A stretch of 24,034 bases of DNA from JAGNHB01 sp964436005. Its GTDB lineage: Bacteria > Acidobacteriota > JAAYUB01. The notes below the pieces were generated by a model, which was not told where the DNA came from, did not search any database, and was given only the letters and a program-made list of their open reading frames with translations. Location: positions 1-24,034 of the forward strand of contig CAYTBK010000058.1 of NCBI GenBank assembly GCA_964436005.1, written 5' to 3'. Position numbers and translations under genes: made by a program. How positions within the stretch are numbered: position 1 is the first letter of the stretch; every line of letters begins with the position of its first letter. This document shows positions 1-7,632 of the stretch, piece by piece.

Positions 1-914
1 CCGTGCAGGAGGTTCGTGACCTCCCAGGCCAGGATCTCCTTGGCCCGGTTCAGGGTCGGCGGCGTCAGCGCCCCCAGCCGGCGCACCTCTTCCATGGGCA
101 GGAAGGTGAACAGGCCCAGGAGTTTGGCCACGTCCGTATCCTCCACGTTGCGCCAGAACTGGTAGAAGTCGAAGGTGCTGGTACGGTCAGCGCTCAGCCA
201 GACCGCCCCGGCCACCGACTTGCCGAACTTCTCCCCGTTGCTGGACATCAGCAGCGGGAAAGTGATCCCGTAGGCCTCCCTCTCCAGTTTGCGACGCACC
301 AGGTCGATGCCGGACACGATGTTGCCCCACTGGTCCTGGCCGCCCATCTGGAGAAGGCAGCCGTGGTCCCGGGCCAGAACGTAGAAGTCGTAGGCCTGCA
401 GGAGCATGTAGTTGAACTCGAGGAAGGAGAGGCCGACCTCGAGCCGCAGCTTGACCGACTCCGCCGTCAGCATGCGGTTCACGCTGAAATGCTTTCCGAT
501 TTCGCGCAAAAACTCGATGTAGGGAACGCCCATCAGCCAGTCGGCGTTGTTGAGCAGCTTGGCCTTGCCGTCCGAGAAGTCGAGCACGCGGCCGAACTGG
601 GCGCGGATGCCCTCGGCGTTCCGGCGGATCGTATCCAGCGTGAGCATCTGGCGCATCTCGGTCTTGCCGCTGGGGTCGCCCACCATGCAGGTCCCGCTCC
701 CCAGCAGGGCGATGGGGAAGTGGCCGGCCCGCTGGAGGTGCGCCATGGCCAGGAGCGGGACCATGCTGCCCACGTGCAGGCTGTCGGCGGTCGGGTCGAA
801 CCCGATGTAGAACACTTTGCCCGGTTGGGAAAGGTAGGCCTTCACGCCCTCCTCGTCCGTGCACTGGTAGAGGAACCCCCGTTCCTTGAGGGTGTCGAAT
901 ACGTTGTTTCCCAT
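1..914 (-). CDS. tyrS: Tyrosyl-tRNA synthetase, C-terminus cut by window edge
   Basis: Charges tRNA-Tyr with tyrosine in the cytoplasm. The minus-strand frame starts at ATG 914-912 and stays open to the left edge, giving 304 residues; the family is usually about 400-430 residues, so the C-terminal anticodon/S4-like part lies outside the window. The class I HIGH-type signature reads DPTADSLHVGS (about residues 40-50), followed by the tyrosine-pocket region GGQDQWGNI (about 191-199) and a KMSKS-equivalent KFGKS (229-233), which is the variant common in one bacterial TyrRS group. A GGGGAGGGG ribosome binding site sits just before the ATG. It lies 13 bp downstream of the tlpA-like gene on the same strand, so the two are probably co-transcribed. 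Confidence 0.95.
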   Translation of the reverse strand, partial: MGNNVFDTLKERGFLYQCTDEEGVKAYLSQPGKVFYIGFDPTADSLHVGSMVPLLAMAHLQRAGHFPIALLGSGTCMVGDPSGKTEMRQMLTLDTIRRNAEGIRAQFGRVLDFSDGKAKLLNNADWLMGVPYIEFLREIGKHFSVNRMLTAESVKLRLEVGLSFLEFNYMLLQAYDFYVLARDHGCLLQMGGQDQWGNIVSGIDLVRRKLEREAYGITFPLLMSSNGEKFGKSVAGAVWLSADRTSTFDFYQFWRNVEDTDVAKLLGLFTFLPMEEVRRLGALTPPTLNRAKEILAWEVTNLLH

Positions 915-927
915 GTCCCCTCCCCCG

Positions 928-1980
928 CTACTTGGCGAGGAGTTCCTCGACCTGCTTGCGGAGCAGGTCCTCCGTTCCCGAACCCACGTGGATGTCCACC
1001 ACCTTCCCGTCCTTGCCGATGACCACGAGCTGCGGGATGCCCATGACGCCGTAGGCCGAGAAGGCGTCCTTCTCCCCGATGTAGATCGGGTAGGTCATCT
1101 TGTGGCTCTTCAAGAAGTCGCCGACCAGGCTGAATTCCTCTTCCCTGGTCACGCTGGGCTTGTTCTGGGTTTCGTCCCGGTAGCGGCCGTAGTACGTGGT
1201 CACCCCGATCACCTCCAGGCCCTTCCCGTGAAGTTCTTCGTACATTTTCTGCAGGTGCGGGATGGTCGCCCGGCAGGGGGGGCACCAGGGGGCCCAGAAA
1301 TCCACGAGCACGACCTTCCCGGGAAGCTGACCCAGGAACAGCGGCTCGGGGGTGTTGAACCAGTTGCCGGCTTTCAGCTCGGGGGCCAGGTTGCCGACGA
1401 GGGCGGCCTGCACAACGACGGACTTCGCGTTCTGCTTCAATTTCATCATGGATTCGGGCAATTGGGACCGGCAGAGGATCTCGGCGTACACGCTCCGAGT
1501 GGCCAGCGGAGCGCCGCTGCTGATGATGTGGTACAACGTGGCAAAGTACGCTTCGTCGTGAGGAAGCTGCTGCTCCACGGCCACGAAGGCGGCCATGCCC
1601 TTCGCGATCTCGTCCTGGTCGAGCAGGGCTTTCACCTTTTCCAGGACGGCGCGGTTGGCCACGGCCGACTTTTTGGCCACCAGTTCGTCCACCTTGGCCA
1701 CCAGGTCGTTCGTCCGTTCGAGCTTGTACAGGATTTCGCAACGCCACAGTTCCAGGTCGTCGCTCTCCTGGTTGCCGGCGAATTTTTTGTACAGCGCTTC
1801 CAGGTCCTTCTTGAAGGCGGCGTAGGCGGCCTGGTACTCCTCCTTGCTCTTCACGGCAACGATCTTCCCCTGGAATGCCTTCTCCAGGGACTCCGCCTCG
1901 GTGCGGTAGACGGGCGTCTGCGCGGTCAGGAAGAAAGAGAGAGCGAAGGAAGCGACAAGCGCGGCGGCGGTTCGTTTCAT
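928..1980 (-). CDS. TlpA-like thioredoxin-fold protein, secreted
   Basis: A 350-residue exported protein with a C-terminal thioredoxin domain of the TlpA/ResA type, expected to reduce or oxidise disulfides outside the cytoplasm. Residues 1-20 are a typical signal peptide (basic MKR start, hydrophobic stretch, TAQ end), with no lipobox cysteine. The middle (about 25-195) is helical and matches nothing I recognise. The thioredoxin domain begins about residue 198 (LAPELKAGNWFN), carries the active site FWAPWCPPC with CPPC at 233-236, and has the cis-proline region GIPQLVVIGKDG near 306-317. An AGGAG lies upstream of the ATG. It is followed 13 bp later by tyrS. The specific substrate cannot be told from sequence. 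Confidence 0.88.
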   Translation of the reverse strand: MKRTAAALVASFALSFFLTAQTPVYRTEAESLEKAFQGKIVAVKSKEEYQAAYAAFKKDLEALYKKFAGNQESDDLELWRCEILYKLERTNDLVAKVDELVAKKSAVANRAVLEKVKALLDQDEIAKGMAAFVAVEQQLPHDEAYFATLYHIISSGAPLATRSVYAEILCRSQLPESMMKLKQNAKSVVVQAALVGNLAPELKAGNWFNTPEPLFLGQLPGKVVLVDFWAPWCPPCRATIPHLQKMYEELHGKGLEVIGVTTYYGRYRDETQNKPSVTREEEFSLVGDFLKSHKMTYPIYIGEKDAFSAYGVMGIPQLVVIGKDGKVVDIHVGSGTEDLLRKQVEELLAK

Positions 1981-2031
1981 GGCGGTCCACTCCTGAGTGA
2001 TTTCGGTTCCGGCTGGCCGCCGGAATCGATC

Positions 2032-2037
2032 ATTATA
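2032..2037 (-). promoter_or_regulatory. Candidate -10 element for the tlpA-like/tyrS transcript
   Basis: A perfect TATAAT lies on the minus strand about 52 bp upstream of the tlpA-like start, in the 252-bp divergent gap between that gene and lpxD. The best -35 at 17 bp spacing (GCAACA) matches the TTGACA consensus only partly. I see no convincing promoter for lpxD in the same gap, and nothing else recognisable there. Confidence 0.4.
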
Positions 2038-2232
2038 CAGGAATCCCCCCGTTTTGTTGCCGCCTGTTTGCTGGCGCCGGCAAGCTGTCGCGCTTCTGGC
2101 CGCACGCTCCCCCCCGCCACGCGGAAAGGATTTCCCGGAGTGACGGCGAACGTGATATATTTTGCGATTCGCCGGCGTCTGAAGACTCTTGTATTAGGAT
2201 GGACGCCCGACCTTGAATTGCAGGAGGTCAAC

Positions 2233-3261
2233 GTGAAGCTTTCAGAAATTGCCGCTCTTTCCGGTGGGATCCTCCACGGGGAGGACTGCGAGATACATGG
2301 CCTTTCAGACCGCTGGACCCCCAAGGAAGGGACCCTGGCTTCCGCGGATACGCCGGCCAACGCCAGAATGCTGTCGGCAAGCGAGGTGACCGCCCTGATG
2401 GTCGGCCCGGGAACCGCGGTGGCCGGAAAACCCTTCATCCGGGTCGAAAACCTGAAAGCGGGCATGGCCCCTGTCCTGGCGCACTTCGCCCCGCCGACCA
2501 TCCGGCCGGTGGGAGTCTCCCCCCTGGCCTTCCTCGACGAGAACGTCACGCTGGGCGAGAACGTGGCCGTGCTCCCCTACGCCTGCCTGTTCCGGGGTGC
2601 GGTCATCGGCGACGGGACGATCATCCACAACGGCGTGACGGTCGGGCACGACGCCGTCATCGGCAGCGACTGCAACATCAAGTCCGGCGTGTATATCGGC
2701 GAGCGGGTGACCATCGGGAACCGGGTCACCGTGCATCCCAACTCCGTCCTGGGCGGCGACGGTTTCGGCTACCTGCCCTCCCCCCGGGGCCCGGTGAAGA
2801 TCCCCCAGATCGGCACCATCGAGGTGGGCGACGACGTGGAGATCGGCGCCTGCGTGACCATCGACCGTTCCACGGTCGGGCGGACCCGCATCGGCAGCGG
2901 CGTCAAGATCGACAACCTCGTGCAGGTGGGCCACAACGTCACGGTGGGGGACGGCAGCATCCTGGTGGCCCAGGTCGGCATCGCCGGAAGCACGACCCTC
3001 GGCCGGGGCTGCATCGTCGCCGGGCAGTCCGGCATCACCGACCACTCCACGGTGGGGGACGGGGTGATCATCGGGGCCAAAACGGGGGTGGAATCCAAGA
3101 ACGTCCCTTCCGGCAGCATCCTGTTGGGCGCCCCGGCGCGGGAACACCGGGAGATGAAGCGCATCTTCGTCAGCCTGGCCCACCTTCCCGAACTGGTCAA
3201 GCGGGCCGCCGCCCTGGAAAAGCGCCTGGCCGCCCTGGAGGGGCGCCTCCCCCCGGCTTGA
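2233..3261 (+). CDS. lpxD: UDP-3-O-acylglucosamine N-acyltransferase LpxD
   Basis: Third step of lipid A synthesis: adds a second 3-hydroxyacyl chain, from acyl-ACP, to the 2-amino group of UDP-3-O-acyl-glucosamine. The 342-residue length fits the family. Residues 1-95 are the uridine-binding N-terminal domain (VKLSEIAALSGG start, FIRVENLKAGM near 68-78). Residues about 100-290 are a left-handed beta-helix of hexapeptide repeats. The family motif GGDGFGY is at 174-180 and the catalytic-type histidine lies in NLVQVGHN (H234). A C-terminal helix with a coiled-coil look (LVKRAAALEKRLAALE) closes the protein. The frame is open far upstream, but GTG 2233 is chosen because AGGAGG at 2222-2227 sits 5 nt before it and homology begins there. 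lpxA, lpxB and fabZ are not adjacent. Confidence 0.95.
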   Translation: MKLSEIAALSGGILHGEDCEIHGLSDRWTPKEGTLASADTPANARMLSASEVTALMVGPGTAVAGKPFIRVENLKAGMAPVLAHFAPPTIRPVGVSPLAFLDENVTLGENVAVLPYACLFRGAVIGDGTIIHNGVTVGHDAVIGSDCNIKSGVYIGERVTIGNRVTVHPNSVLGGDGFGYLPSPRGPVKIPQIGTIEVGDDVEIGACVTIDRSTVGRTRIGSGVKIDNLVQVGHNVTVGDGSILVAQVGIAGSTTLGRGCIVAGQSGITDHSTVGDGVIIGAKTGVESKNVPSGSILLGAPAREHREMKRIFVSLAHLPELVKRAAALEKRLAALEGRLPPA

Positions 3262-3286
3262 GCCGCCAGGCTTTTCCGCAATCCCT

Positions 3287-4636
3287 CTATTTCCCTGCGA
3301 GATCGTAGCAGACCAGGCGCTGCAGGTACCGCAGGAAAAGCCGACCGTTGGCCACCACCGGCATGGTCCAGGCGGGGGAGTTCACCGCGCCCAGCGCCCC
3401 GCGGAACTCGGCCACCTTCCGGAAAGCCGCCGGGTCCGGCTTGACCAGGAAGACGTTCCCCTTGATGTCCTGGGTGAGAAGATAACCGTCCACGAAGAGC
3501 AGCGTACCCCAGCCGACCTCGCCCGTCCGCCACTTCTCGGCGCCCGTCTTCAGTTCCAGGCAGACCAGGTCCCCCTTGTTCTGGCCGCTCTGGCCGGAAA
3601 ACCCGTACAGGAACCCGTCGACGACAACCGCGTCGGAGTGCTGCGAAGCGATGTTCTGGCCCCGCCATAACGTCTTGGCGGCCTTCTCGCCCGCCTGCAG
3701 GGCGAGGCAGCCGGTGTCGTACCCGGAGGTGAGAAACACGGTGTCGCCGTCCACCACGGGAGTGGTGGCGTTGACGTCGTAGTCGGTCTTCCACGGCACC
3801 GTCCAGGCCTCCCGGCCGGTGCCCGCGTCCAGGCACGACAGCCCCCGGGCATGGAAGGAGAGGACCATCGGTTTCCCACCGACATCCACCCGGGCGATGG
3901 CCGCGTAGGCGGCGTCTCCCGGCCCCGACTTCCAGGCCGTGGCGCCGCCGGCCTTGTCGAAGGCCGCCGTGTGGGAACTTCCCCCGCACTGCACGATTAC
4001 CTTGTCGCCGCAAACAAGCGGCGAGGACGCCATTCCCCACTGGGGTTCGGCGCCGCCCTCCTCCTTGACGTTTCGCCGCCAGACCTTCGCGCCGTCGGCC
4101 AGCCGCAGGCAGGAGAGGTCGCCGCCCCGGCCGAAGGTGTAGACGAATTCGCCGTCGATGCAGGGGGTGGCGCGGGAGCCCGGCCCGTAGCTGGACCCGG
4201 TGGGGGCCGCGTACGAGTCGAGCCAGAGCAGTTTGCCGTCGTTCGGGTCCAGGCAGAAGACGATGTCCTTGCCCTCCTCCCGGCCCATGACCACCAGCCG
4301 GTTGCCGCAGACGACGGGCGCCGACCAGGTGGCGTTGGAGTCTCCCTGGCAGAGAAAATTCACCTCCCACAATTTGCGCAGCCCGCCGGCCCAGTCCGAA
4401 CGGATGCCCTTGACCGCGCTCTTCCCGTCGCCCGACGGGCCGCGCCAGCAGGGCCAGTCCGCCTCGCCCCGGACGAAGGCCGGCACCGTCGCGCTCCGGG
4501 CCGGGATGGTTTCCTTGGCGCCGACCAGCGTCACGTTGCCGTGGACGATGCGGTGGATGAAGTACCACCCCGCCAGTCCGAGGACCAGAAGCACGGCGGC
4601 CGCGGCGTAGAGGATTGTCCTGGTTCGTTTCTTCAC
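3287..4636 (-). CDS. Membrane-anchored PQQ-repeat (BamB-like) beta-propeller protein
   Basis: A 449-residue protein with one N-terminal membrane anchor (about residues 8-27, followed by HRIVHG) and a large periplasmic part built of repeated PQQ-like blades. Blade signatures include CLDPNDGKLLWLD, CLRLADGAKVWRR, CLDAGTGREAWTV and CLELKTGAEKWRT. The opening WPCWRGPSGDGKS is common in large PQQ-repeat families of Planctomycetes, Acidobacteria and relatives. Such propellers may scaffold proteins, as BamB does, or bind a quinone cofactor; I see no catalytic signature for a quinoprotein dehydrogenase, so an enzymatic role is not supported. Start is GTG 4636, with AGGAGG 5 nt upstream. It is convergent with lpxD, 25 bp apart. 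The 251 bp from here to the tRNA holds only the tRNA promoter. Confidence 0.85.
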   Translation of the reverse strand: MKKRTRTILYAAAAVLLVLGLAGWYFIHRIVHGNVTLVGAKETIPARSATVPAFVRGEADWPCWRGPSGDGKSAVKGIRSDWAGGLRKLWEVNFLCQGDSNATWSAPVVCGNRLVVMGREEGKDIVFCLDPNDGKLLWLDSYAAPTGSSYGPGSRATPCIDGEFVYTFGRGGDLSCLRLADGAKVWRRNVKEEGGAEPQWGMASSPLVCGDKVIVQCGGSSHTAAFDKAGGATAWKSGPGDAAYAAIARVDVGGKPMVLSFHARGLSCLDAGTGREAWTVPWKTDYDVNATTPVVDGDTVFLTSGYDTGCLALQAGEKAAKTLWRGQNIASQHSDAVVVDGFLYGFSGQSGQNKGDLVCLELKTGAEKWRTGEVGWGTLLFVDGYLLTQDIKGNVFLVKPDPAAFRKVAEFRGALGAVNSPAWTMPVVANGRLFLRYLQRLVCYDLAGK

Positions 4637-4846
4637 TGTTCCCTCCTGGAATCCAAATACAAAAACAGAGTGTACGCCCGGGAGCCGCCCTTCGTTCGCT
4701 TATTCGACCGGATGCCGGCCGGGCGGGGCAATTTCCCGCCGATCTCCCGAAGCGGCGGCAGGCGCCGGGCGTATTCCCCCGAGGAACGCGCGGGCCTACT
4801 TCCCCTTCCGCCTCCCCGGCCCCCGTCCCGCCGGGCAAGAAAGGCC

Positions 4847-4874
4847 TTGACATGACCGTCGATTGCGGTAGAAT
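4847..4874 (+). promoter_or_regulatory. Promoter of tRNA-Lys
   Basis: A perfect -35 TTGACA (4847-4852), a 16-bp spacer and a -10 TAGAAT (4869-4874; five of six consensus bases) precede the tRNA by 13 bp, placing the transcript start around 4881. Confidence 0.8.
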
Positions 4875-4887
4875 TCCTGCTCACTGC

Positions 4888-4962
4888 GGGGCGTTAGCTC
4901 AGTGGTAGAGCAACGGCCTTTTAAGCCGTGGGTCGAAGGTTCGAGCCCTTCACGCCTCACCA
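4888..4962 (+). tRNA. tRNA-Lys(UUU), integration target
   Basis: A full cloverleaf: acceptor GGGGCGT pairs with ACGCCTC (one G-U), D stem GCTC/GAGC, anticodon stem ACGGC/GCCGT around loop CTTTTAA (anticodon UUU, lysine), T stem GAAGG/CCTTC with loop TTCGAGC, discriminator A and encoded CCA. Its 3' part from 4914 onward is repeated at 14639-14687, so the tRNA hosts an integrated element but remains intact because the element supplies the same 3' end. Confidence 0.97.
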
Positions 4963-5000
4963 ATACAAAGCCTTCCAAACCAATGGAAGGCTTTTTCATT
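4914..5000 (+). repeat. attL: tRNA 3' half plus terminator
   Basis: The 87 bp here match 14639-14725 at a constant offset of 9725, with mismatches only at 4963-4964 (AT here, TA there), directly after the tRNA CCA. The recombination core is therefore probably in the 49 identical bases inside the tRNA (4914-4962). Confidence 0.93.
4967..4996 (+). terminator. Intrinsic terminator of tRNA-Lys
   Basis: The 10-bp perfect stem AAAGCCTTCC / GGAAGGCTTT with an 8-nt loop runs into TTTTT. It lies 4 bp after the tRNA CCA and inside the att repeat, so it separates host tRNA transcription from the element. Confidence 0.9.
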
Positions 5001-5087
5001 TCTTGGGTTAGGATCAAAAAACAGTCGAAGCTCATTTTAATGTCGGCTTTAATAGTGAATGCTCTTGTTGTTGTTTTTTGCCATTTG

Positions 5088-5108
5088 TTACAACAGAAAA
5101 TACCACAG
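5088..5108 (+). repeat. Candidate integrase arm-type site, left end
   Basis: The sequence is TTACAACAGAA, then AA, then TACCACAG. It recurs in the same orientation at 14582-14602 with only the two middle bases changed (19 of 21 identical). The two copies lie inside the element on either side of the att core, as arm sites of lambda-type integrases do. The rest of the 5001-5185 interval is AT-rich and holds no gene I can support. Confidence 0.55.
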
Positions 5109-5185
5109 AAGAAGGCAACCAACTATAAGTTTTTCAATGGATATCTTCCGCTGCCAGTATCCAAAATACAAACGTAGCAACAATC

Positions 5186-5845
5186 TTATCTATAACCACA
5201 AAGGATTTCTCTTATGCTTCGTGGTTCATATTGATGCAGCAATAATGATGTGGATCGTTTTCCACTCGACTTGAACTGCATTGCATTCCCTCCGATGCGC
5301 TCCCCGTACCAGACAGCCAAAGCACAGGCAAGAACCAAATCGTCATGCGCTCCTTCTCTAGCGTTGAAAGTCACGTTTGCTGCTTGTGTGTATTTCATCT
5401 TAAAATCTAGCATTTCCTTGACTAGCAAACTCGCTTCAGGGAGGGCACGAGATATTTTTAAGCGTTCTGTCTGCAAACATACCTGAACGGCTCCAACCAA
5501 ATCTATCTTTGGCACCCGCCAACATCCGGATTCTTGAGAGGCAGTCCCACCACCAGTGATGGTGACAGGCACAAGGGGAGCTTGCAGTTTTCGGAACAAA
5601 TCAGACACAGCACGTCCAACACCTGTGTTGTCAATAATCACAACACATTCTTTCAATTGTGGCGTTTCCAGCATGGTGATAACACGGTTCACAACGTCAG
5701 GATAAGGAGTTCCCAAGGGAAAGCGCTCTATATACCGAACCTCATGCAGGAGGCGATTTGCTTCCACTGTTGATTCTGTCGCCTCTGAAATAACAATAGC
5801 CGTGTAATCCTGTGCCTGTCCAAGGTCCAACCCCATGATTAGCAT
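5186..5845 (-). CDS. Terminase large subunit, separate nuclease gene
   Basis: A 219-residue protein corresponding only to the C-terminal RNase H-like nuclease of phage TerL, which cuts concatemeric DNA during packaging. The expected acidic residues are visible: D7 in MGLDLGQAQDYTAIVI, D72 in VVIIDNTGVG, and D168/D169 in EGAHDDLVLACALAVW. It begins in the same frame as the upstream ATPase gene, after that gene's TAA and three codons. It has its own ribosome binding site: AAGGAG overlaps the TAA and lies 5 nt before ATG 5845. ATPase plus nuclease together would make about 470 residues, a normal TerL length. It is the last gene of the element before attL. A sequencing error or mutation creating the TAA is the alternative to a true two-gene terminase. 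Confidence 0.87.
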   Translation of the reverse strand: MLIMGLDLGQAQDYTAIVISEATESTVEANRLLHEVRYIERFPLGTPYPDVVNRVITMLETPQLKECVVIIDNTGVGRAVSDLFRKLQAPLVPVTITGGGTASQESGCWRVPKIDLVGAVQVCLQTERLKISRALPEASLLVKEMLDFKMKYTQAANVTFNAREGAHDDLVLACALAVWYGERIGGNAMQFKSSGKRSTSLLLHQYEPRSIREILCGYR

Positions 5846-5854
5846 AATGTCTCC

Positions 5855-6598
5855 TTAAAGAAAAAGCGGTTTGACATCACCAAGTGCAGCCATCACAGCA
5901 TTATGTGAAAAGACTGCCCCCGCCACGTCCGCAAACTGGCAAAGATATTCTTGTCCGAACCATACAGGGCCCAAAGCCCTTCTTTCCTCTTCTAAGAATG
6001 CCGGATCTATTCTGGGACACTCTGTCGCCGTGATGCTGATTCTTTCCCACTGTGGATCATCGCTGTTCCATGCCTCAAAGAATGCCCCACGCCTGCCATA
6101 TGGAGTGCTTAGCATGAACAAACTTCCCTTCGATACCGCTAACATTGGTCGTGTTGCATAAACCAATTCATTGTCCGCTCTGGCGGCCTCGTCAATGATC
6201 AGACTGTCAACGGCAGAAAATCCGACAATAGTTTGTTCCGTTCCCGGCAGCGCCAATATTCGAGAACCGTTCTTAAGGGTTGCTGTTGTCTTCGTATCCT
6301 CAGTCAAATTTACTCCCACGATCCGCGCCATCTCTTGAATCTTTCGGTACAATTCTCCAGCTTGACGGATCGAAGGCGCAACCACCAGAACAAGCGCCCC
6401 CGGTCTATAAATGGCCCGATGCAAGGCAATTATGCCAACGCAAGTGCTCTTCCCTACTTGCCTGCTGCAACAGAGAATAACGCGCCTTGAACGTGTCTTC
6501 ATTAACCGCTCTTGCCACGGATCAGGGTTGAACCGCAACTTTTCCCGACACCATGTCGGGCAATCAAGGGCATGAATAACATCTTGCTTATAATCCAT
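5855..6598 (-). CDS. Terminase large subunit, separate ATPase gene
   Basis: A 247-residue protein equal to the N-terminal ATP-driven DNA translocase domain of phage TerL. It shows an adenine-binding DPWQERLM (26-33), Walker A CSRQVGKST (44-52, K50), Walker B SLIIDEAA with D136/E137, and coupling motif LSTPYG (164-168 region). It ends with DVKPLFL and TAA at the linker where intact TerL proteins continue into the nuclease. Start ATG 6598 overlaps the TAA of the small terminase gene by one base (TAATG), implying translational coupling. It would act with the TerS upstream and the nuclease downstream at a portal, but no portal is encoded in the element. Confidence 0.9.
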   Translation of the reverse strand: MDYKQDVIHALDCPTWCREKLRFNPDPWQERLMKTRSRRVILCCSRQVGKSTCVGIIALHRAIYRPGALVLVVAPSIRQAGELYRKIQEMARIVGVNLTEDTKTTATLKNGSRILALPGTEQTIVGFSAVDSLIIDEAARADNELVYATRPMLAVSKGSLFMLSTPYGRRGAFFEAWNSDDPQWERISITATECPRIDPAFLEEERRALGPVWFGQEYLCQFADVAGAVFSHNAVMAALGDVKPLFL

Positions 6599-7089
6599 TA
6601 TATCCCGTCTCTGACTAAAGCATTGATGGCTTCTGGGAAATCCTTAAGCGCAAGGACAATCTGATTTCTCAACCGTTCCCAATCCATCGGAGCAATGAAG
6701 GTTGTAACGCCAACGCTTACTTCTCCGGATCGTATCTCCCCCAAGAGTTTAGCGGAAAGTTCTATATGCTTCCGAACTTCCCCCAGGCCGGACAGGGCAA
6801 GCCGGAGGTCTCCCTCCGCTTGGGCCTGCTCTACGATGCCCAGGGTTTGCTTTAGCGTGTCCTCCAGGCGATCCATAGTAGTCATCCCGGTTTTCACCGT
6901 GGCGGCCTCCCTGGCGGTCCTGGCGGCCTTTACGGCACTTTTCAAACAACCCTTTGAATGCCTCCGGATGGATTGCTCCGTAACGACGAATTGCGCCGCA
7001 ATGCGCCGAAACGCTATGCCATCCGTGATGGCTGCATCAATCTCTTCCCTCCGGTTGTTCTCGCAAATTCTGCAAGGTCTTCCCGCCAT
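6598..7089 (-). CDS. Putative terminase small subunit with Cys/His cluster
   Basis: A 163-residue protein directly upstream of, and overlapping, the TerL ATPase gene, the usual place of the small terminase subunit that recognises pac/cos DNA. The N-terminus has CRIC (C6, C9) and H44/C48 (RRHSKGC) flanking a predicted helix-turn-helix (EEIDAAITDGIAFRRIAAQF, then VTEQSIRRH), so it may be a zinc-stabilised DNA-binding domain. The middle is a long helix (about 65-120), suitable for oligomerisation. ATG 7089 is chosen because AGGAGG lies 7 nt upstream; a TTG at 7095 would add two residues but sits too close to that site. Assignment rests on position plus the HTH rather than a recognised family match. 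Confidence 0.68.
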   Translation of the reverse strand: MAGRPCRICENNRREEIDAAITDGIAFRRIAAQFVVTEQSIRRHSKGCLKSAVKAARTAREAATVKTGMTTMDRLEDTLKQTLGIVEQAQAEGDLRLALSGLGEVRKHIELSAKLLGEIRSGEVSVGVTTFIAPMDWERLRNQIVLALKDFPEAINALVRDGI

Positions 7090-7091
7090 GG

Positions 7092-7364
7092 TCAAACCTC
7101 CTGCCTGATGTCCGCGATGGCTTCACTCGGCTTCATGGCTTTGAGCGCCGCCCGCGCATCTATGAAAGTCCGGTACATGGTCACCATCAGCAGCCCGATA
7201 TATTCGGCGTCAACCTGGTTGTTCATCCGCTTCTCCCTGACCCTTTGGGCCACGGACCGCAAGGTGGCCCTGGTCGCCAGGCGAAAGGCGATGTTCTTTA
7301 CTGTTGACCCGATTTCATCCACCTTGGCGGAGATGGCCTTGATGTCATCGTCTTGATACCTCAT
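7092..7364 (-). CDS. Unknown 90-residue protein
   Basis: Unrecognised. It is intact and tightly packed: its ATG overlaps the TGA of the 68-residue gene upstream (ATGA), and its own stop runs up to the ribosome binding region of the small terminase gene. The protein is charged and largely helical (DDDIKAISAKVDEIGSTVKNIAFRL, then TLRSVAQRVREKRMNNQ), with no signal peptide or membrane segment. Its place right before the terminase genes suggests a packaging- or helper-related role, but this is inference from position only. Confidence 0.7.
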   Translation of the reverse strand: MRYQDDDIKAISAKVDEIGSTVKNIAFRLATRATLRSVAQRVREKRMNNQVDAEYIGLLMVTMYRTFIDARAALKAMKPSEAIADIRQEV

Positions 7365-7567
7365 GACTGCCTCTCAACTTCAACAACTGACTTGTCATCC
7401 AGGGAAGAAAGCAGCCTGGCCATCCTGGCCGAAGACGCAACCGGCTCCGGGAGTCCCGATCCTGGTCTTGGCTGCCCCTGTTTTTCCGTCTCCGCTTCCG
7501 CCTTCGGGGGGCGCACCTCGTACCATCTCAACCCGTGCAACGTGTCTATACTGTCTCCAAATATCAT
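7361..7567 (-). CDS. Unknown 68-residue protein
   Basis: Unrecognised. The frame is open further upstream, but that part overlaps the 201-residue gene. ATG 7567 has GGAGG 5 nt upstream and gives a 68-residue product starting MIFGDSIDTLHGLRWYEV, followed by a proline- and charge-rich middle and a helical tail. Its stop overlaps the next gene's start (ATGA), supporting translation. A GC-rich hairpin (7593-7614) lies in its leader. Confidence 0.55.
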   Translation of the reverse strand: MIFGDSIDTLHGLRWYEVRPPKAEAETEKQGQPRPGSGLPEPVASSARMARLLSSLDDKSVVEVERQS

Positions 7568-7592
7568 CAGAACCTCCAGGGGAAGAAAGATA

Positions 7593-7614
7593 CCGGGCGG
7601 GAAAGCCCGCCCGG
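7593..7614 (-). other. GC-rich hairpin in an intercistronic leader
   Basis: A perfect 9-bp inverted repeat (CCGGGCGGG / CCCGCCCGG) with a 4-nt loop lies between the 201-residue gene and the ribosome binding site of the 68-residue gene. There is no U-run after it on either strand, so it is not an ordinary terminator. It could act as an mRNA processing or stability element, or modulate translation of the next gene. Confidence 0.5.
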
Positions 7615-7632
7615 CGACTCGATGAACCAAAA

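Noticed and set aside
2769..4853. A 694-residue minus-strand frame antisense to lpxD and across the PQQ gene
   Set aside because: It is a shadow of high-GC coding sequence; the peptide is arginine/glycine/proline-rich without domain features, and both true genes are clear.
5186..6598. Calling the terminase a pseudogene because of the internal stop
   Set aside because: Both halves are intact and the second has a well-placed ribosome site and ATG, so two functional genes are at least as likely; kept as a finding with the caveat.
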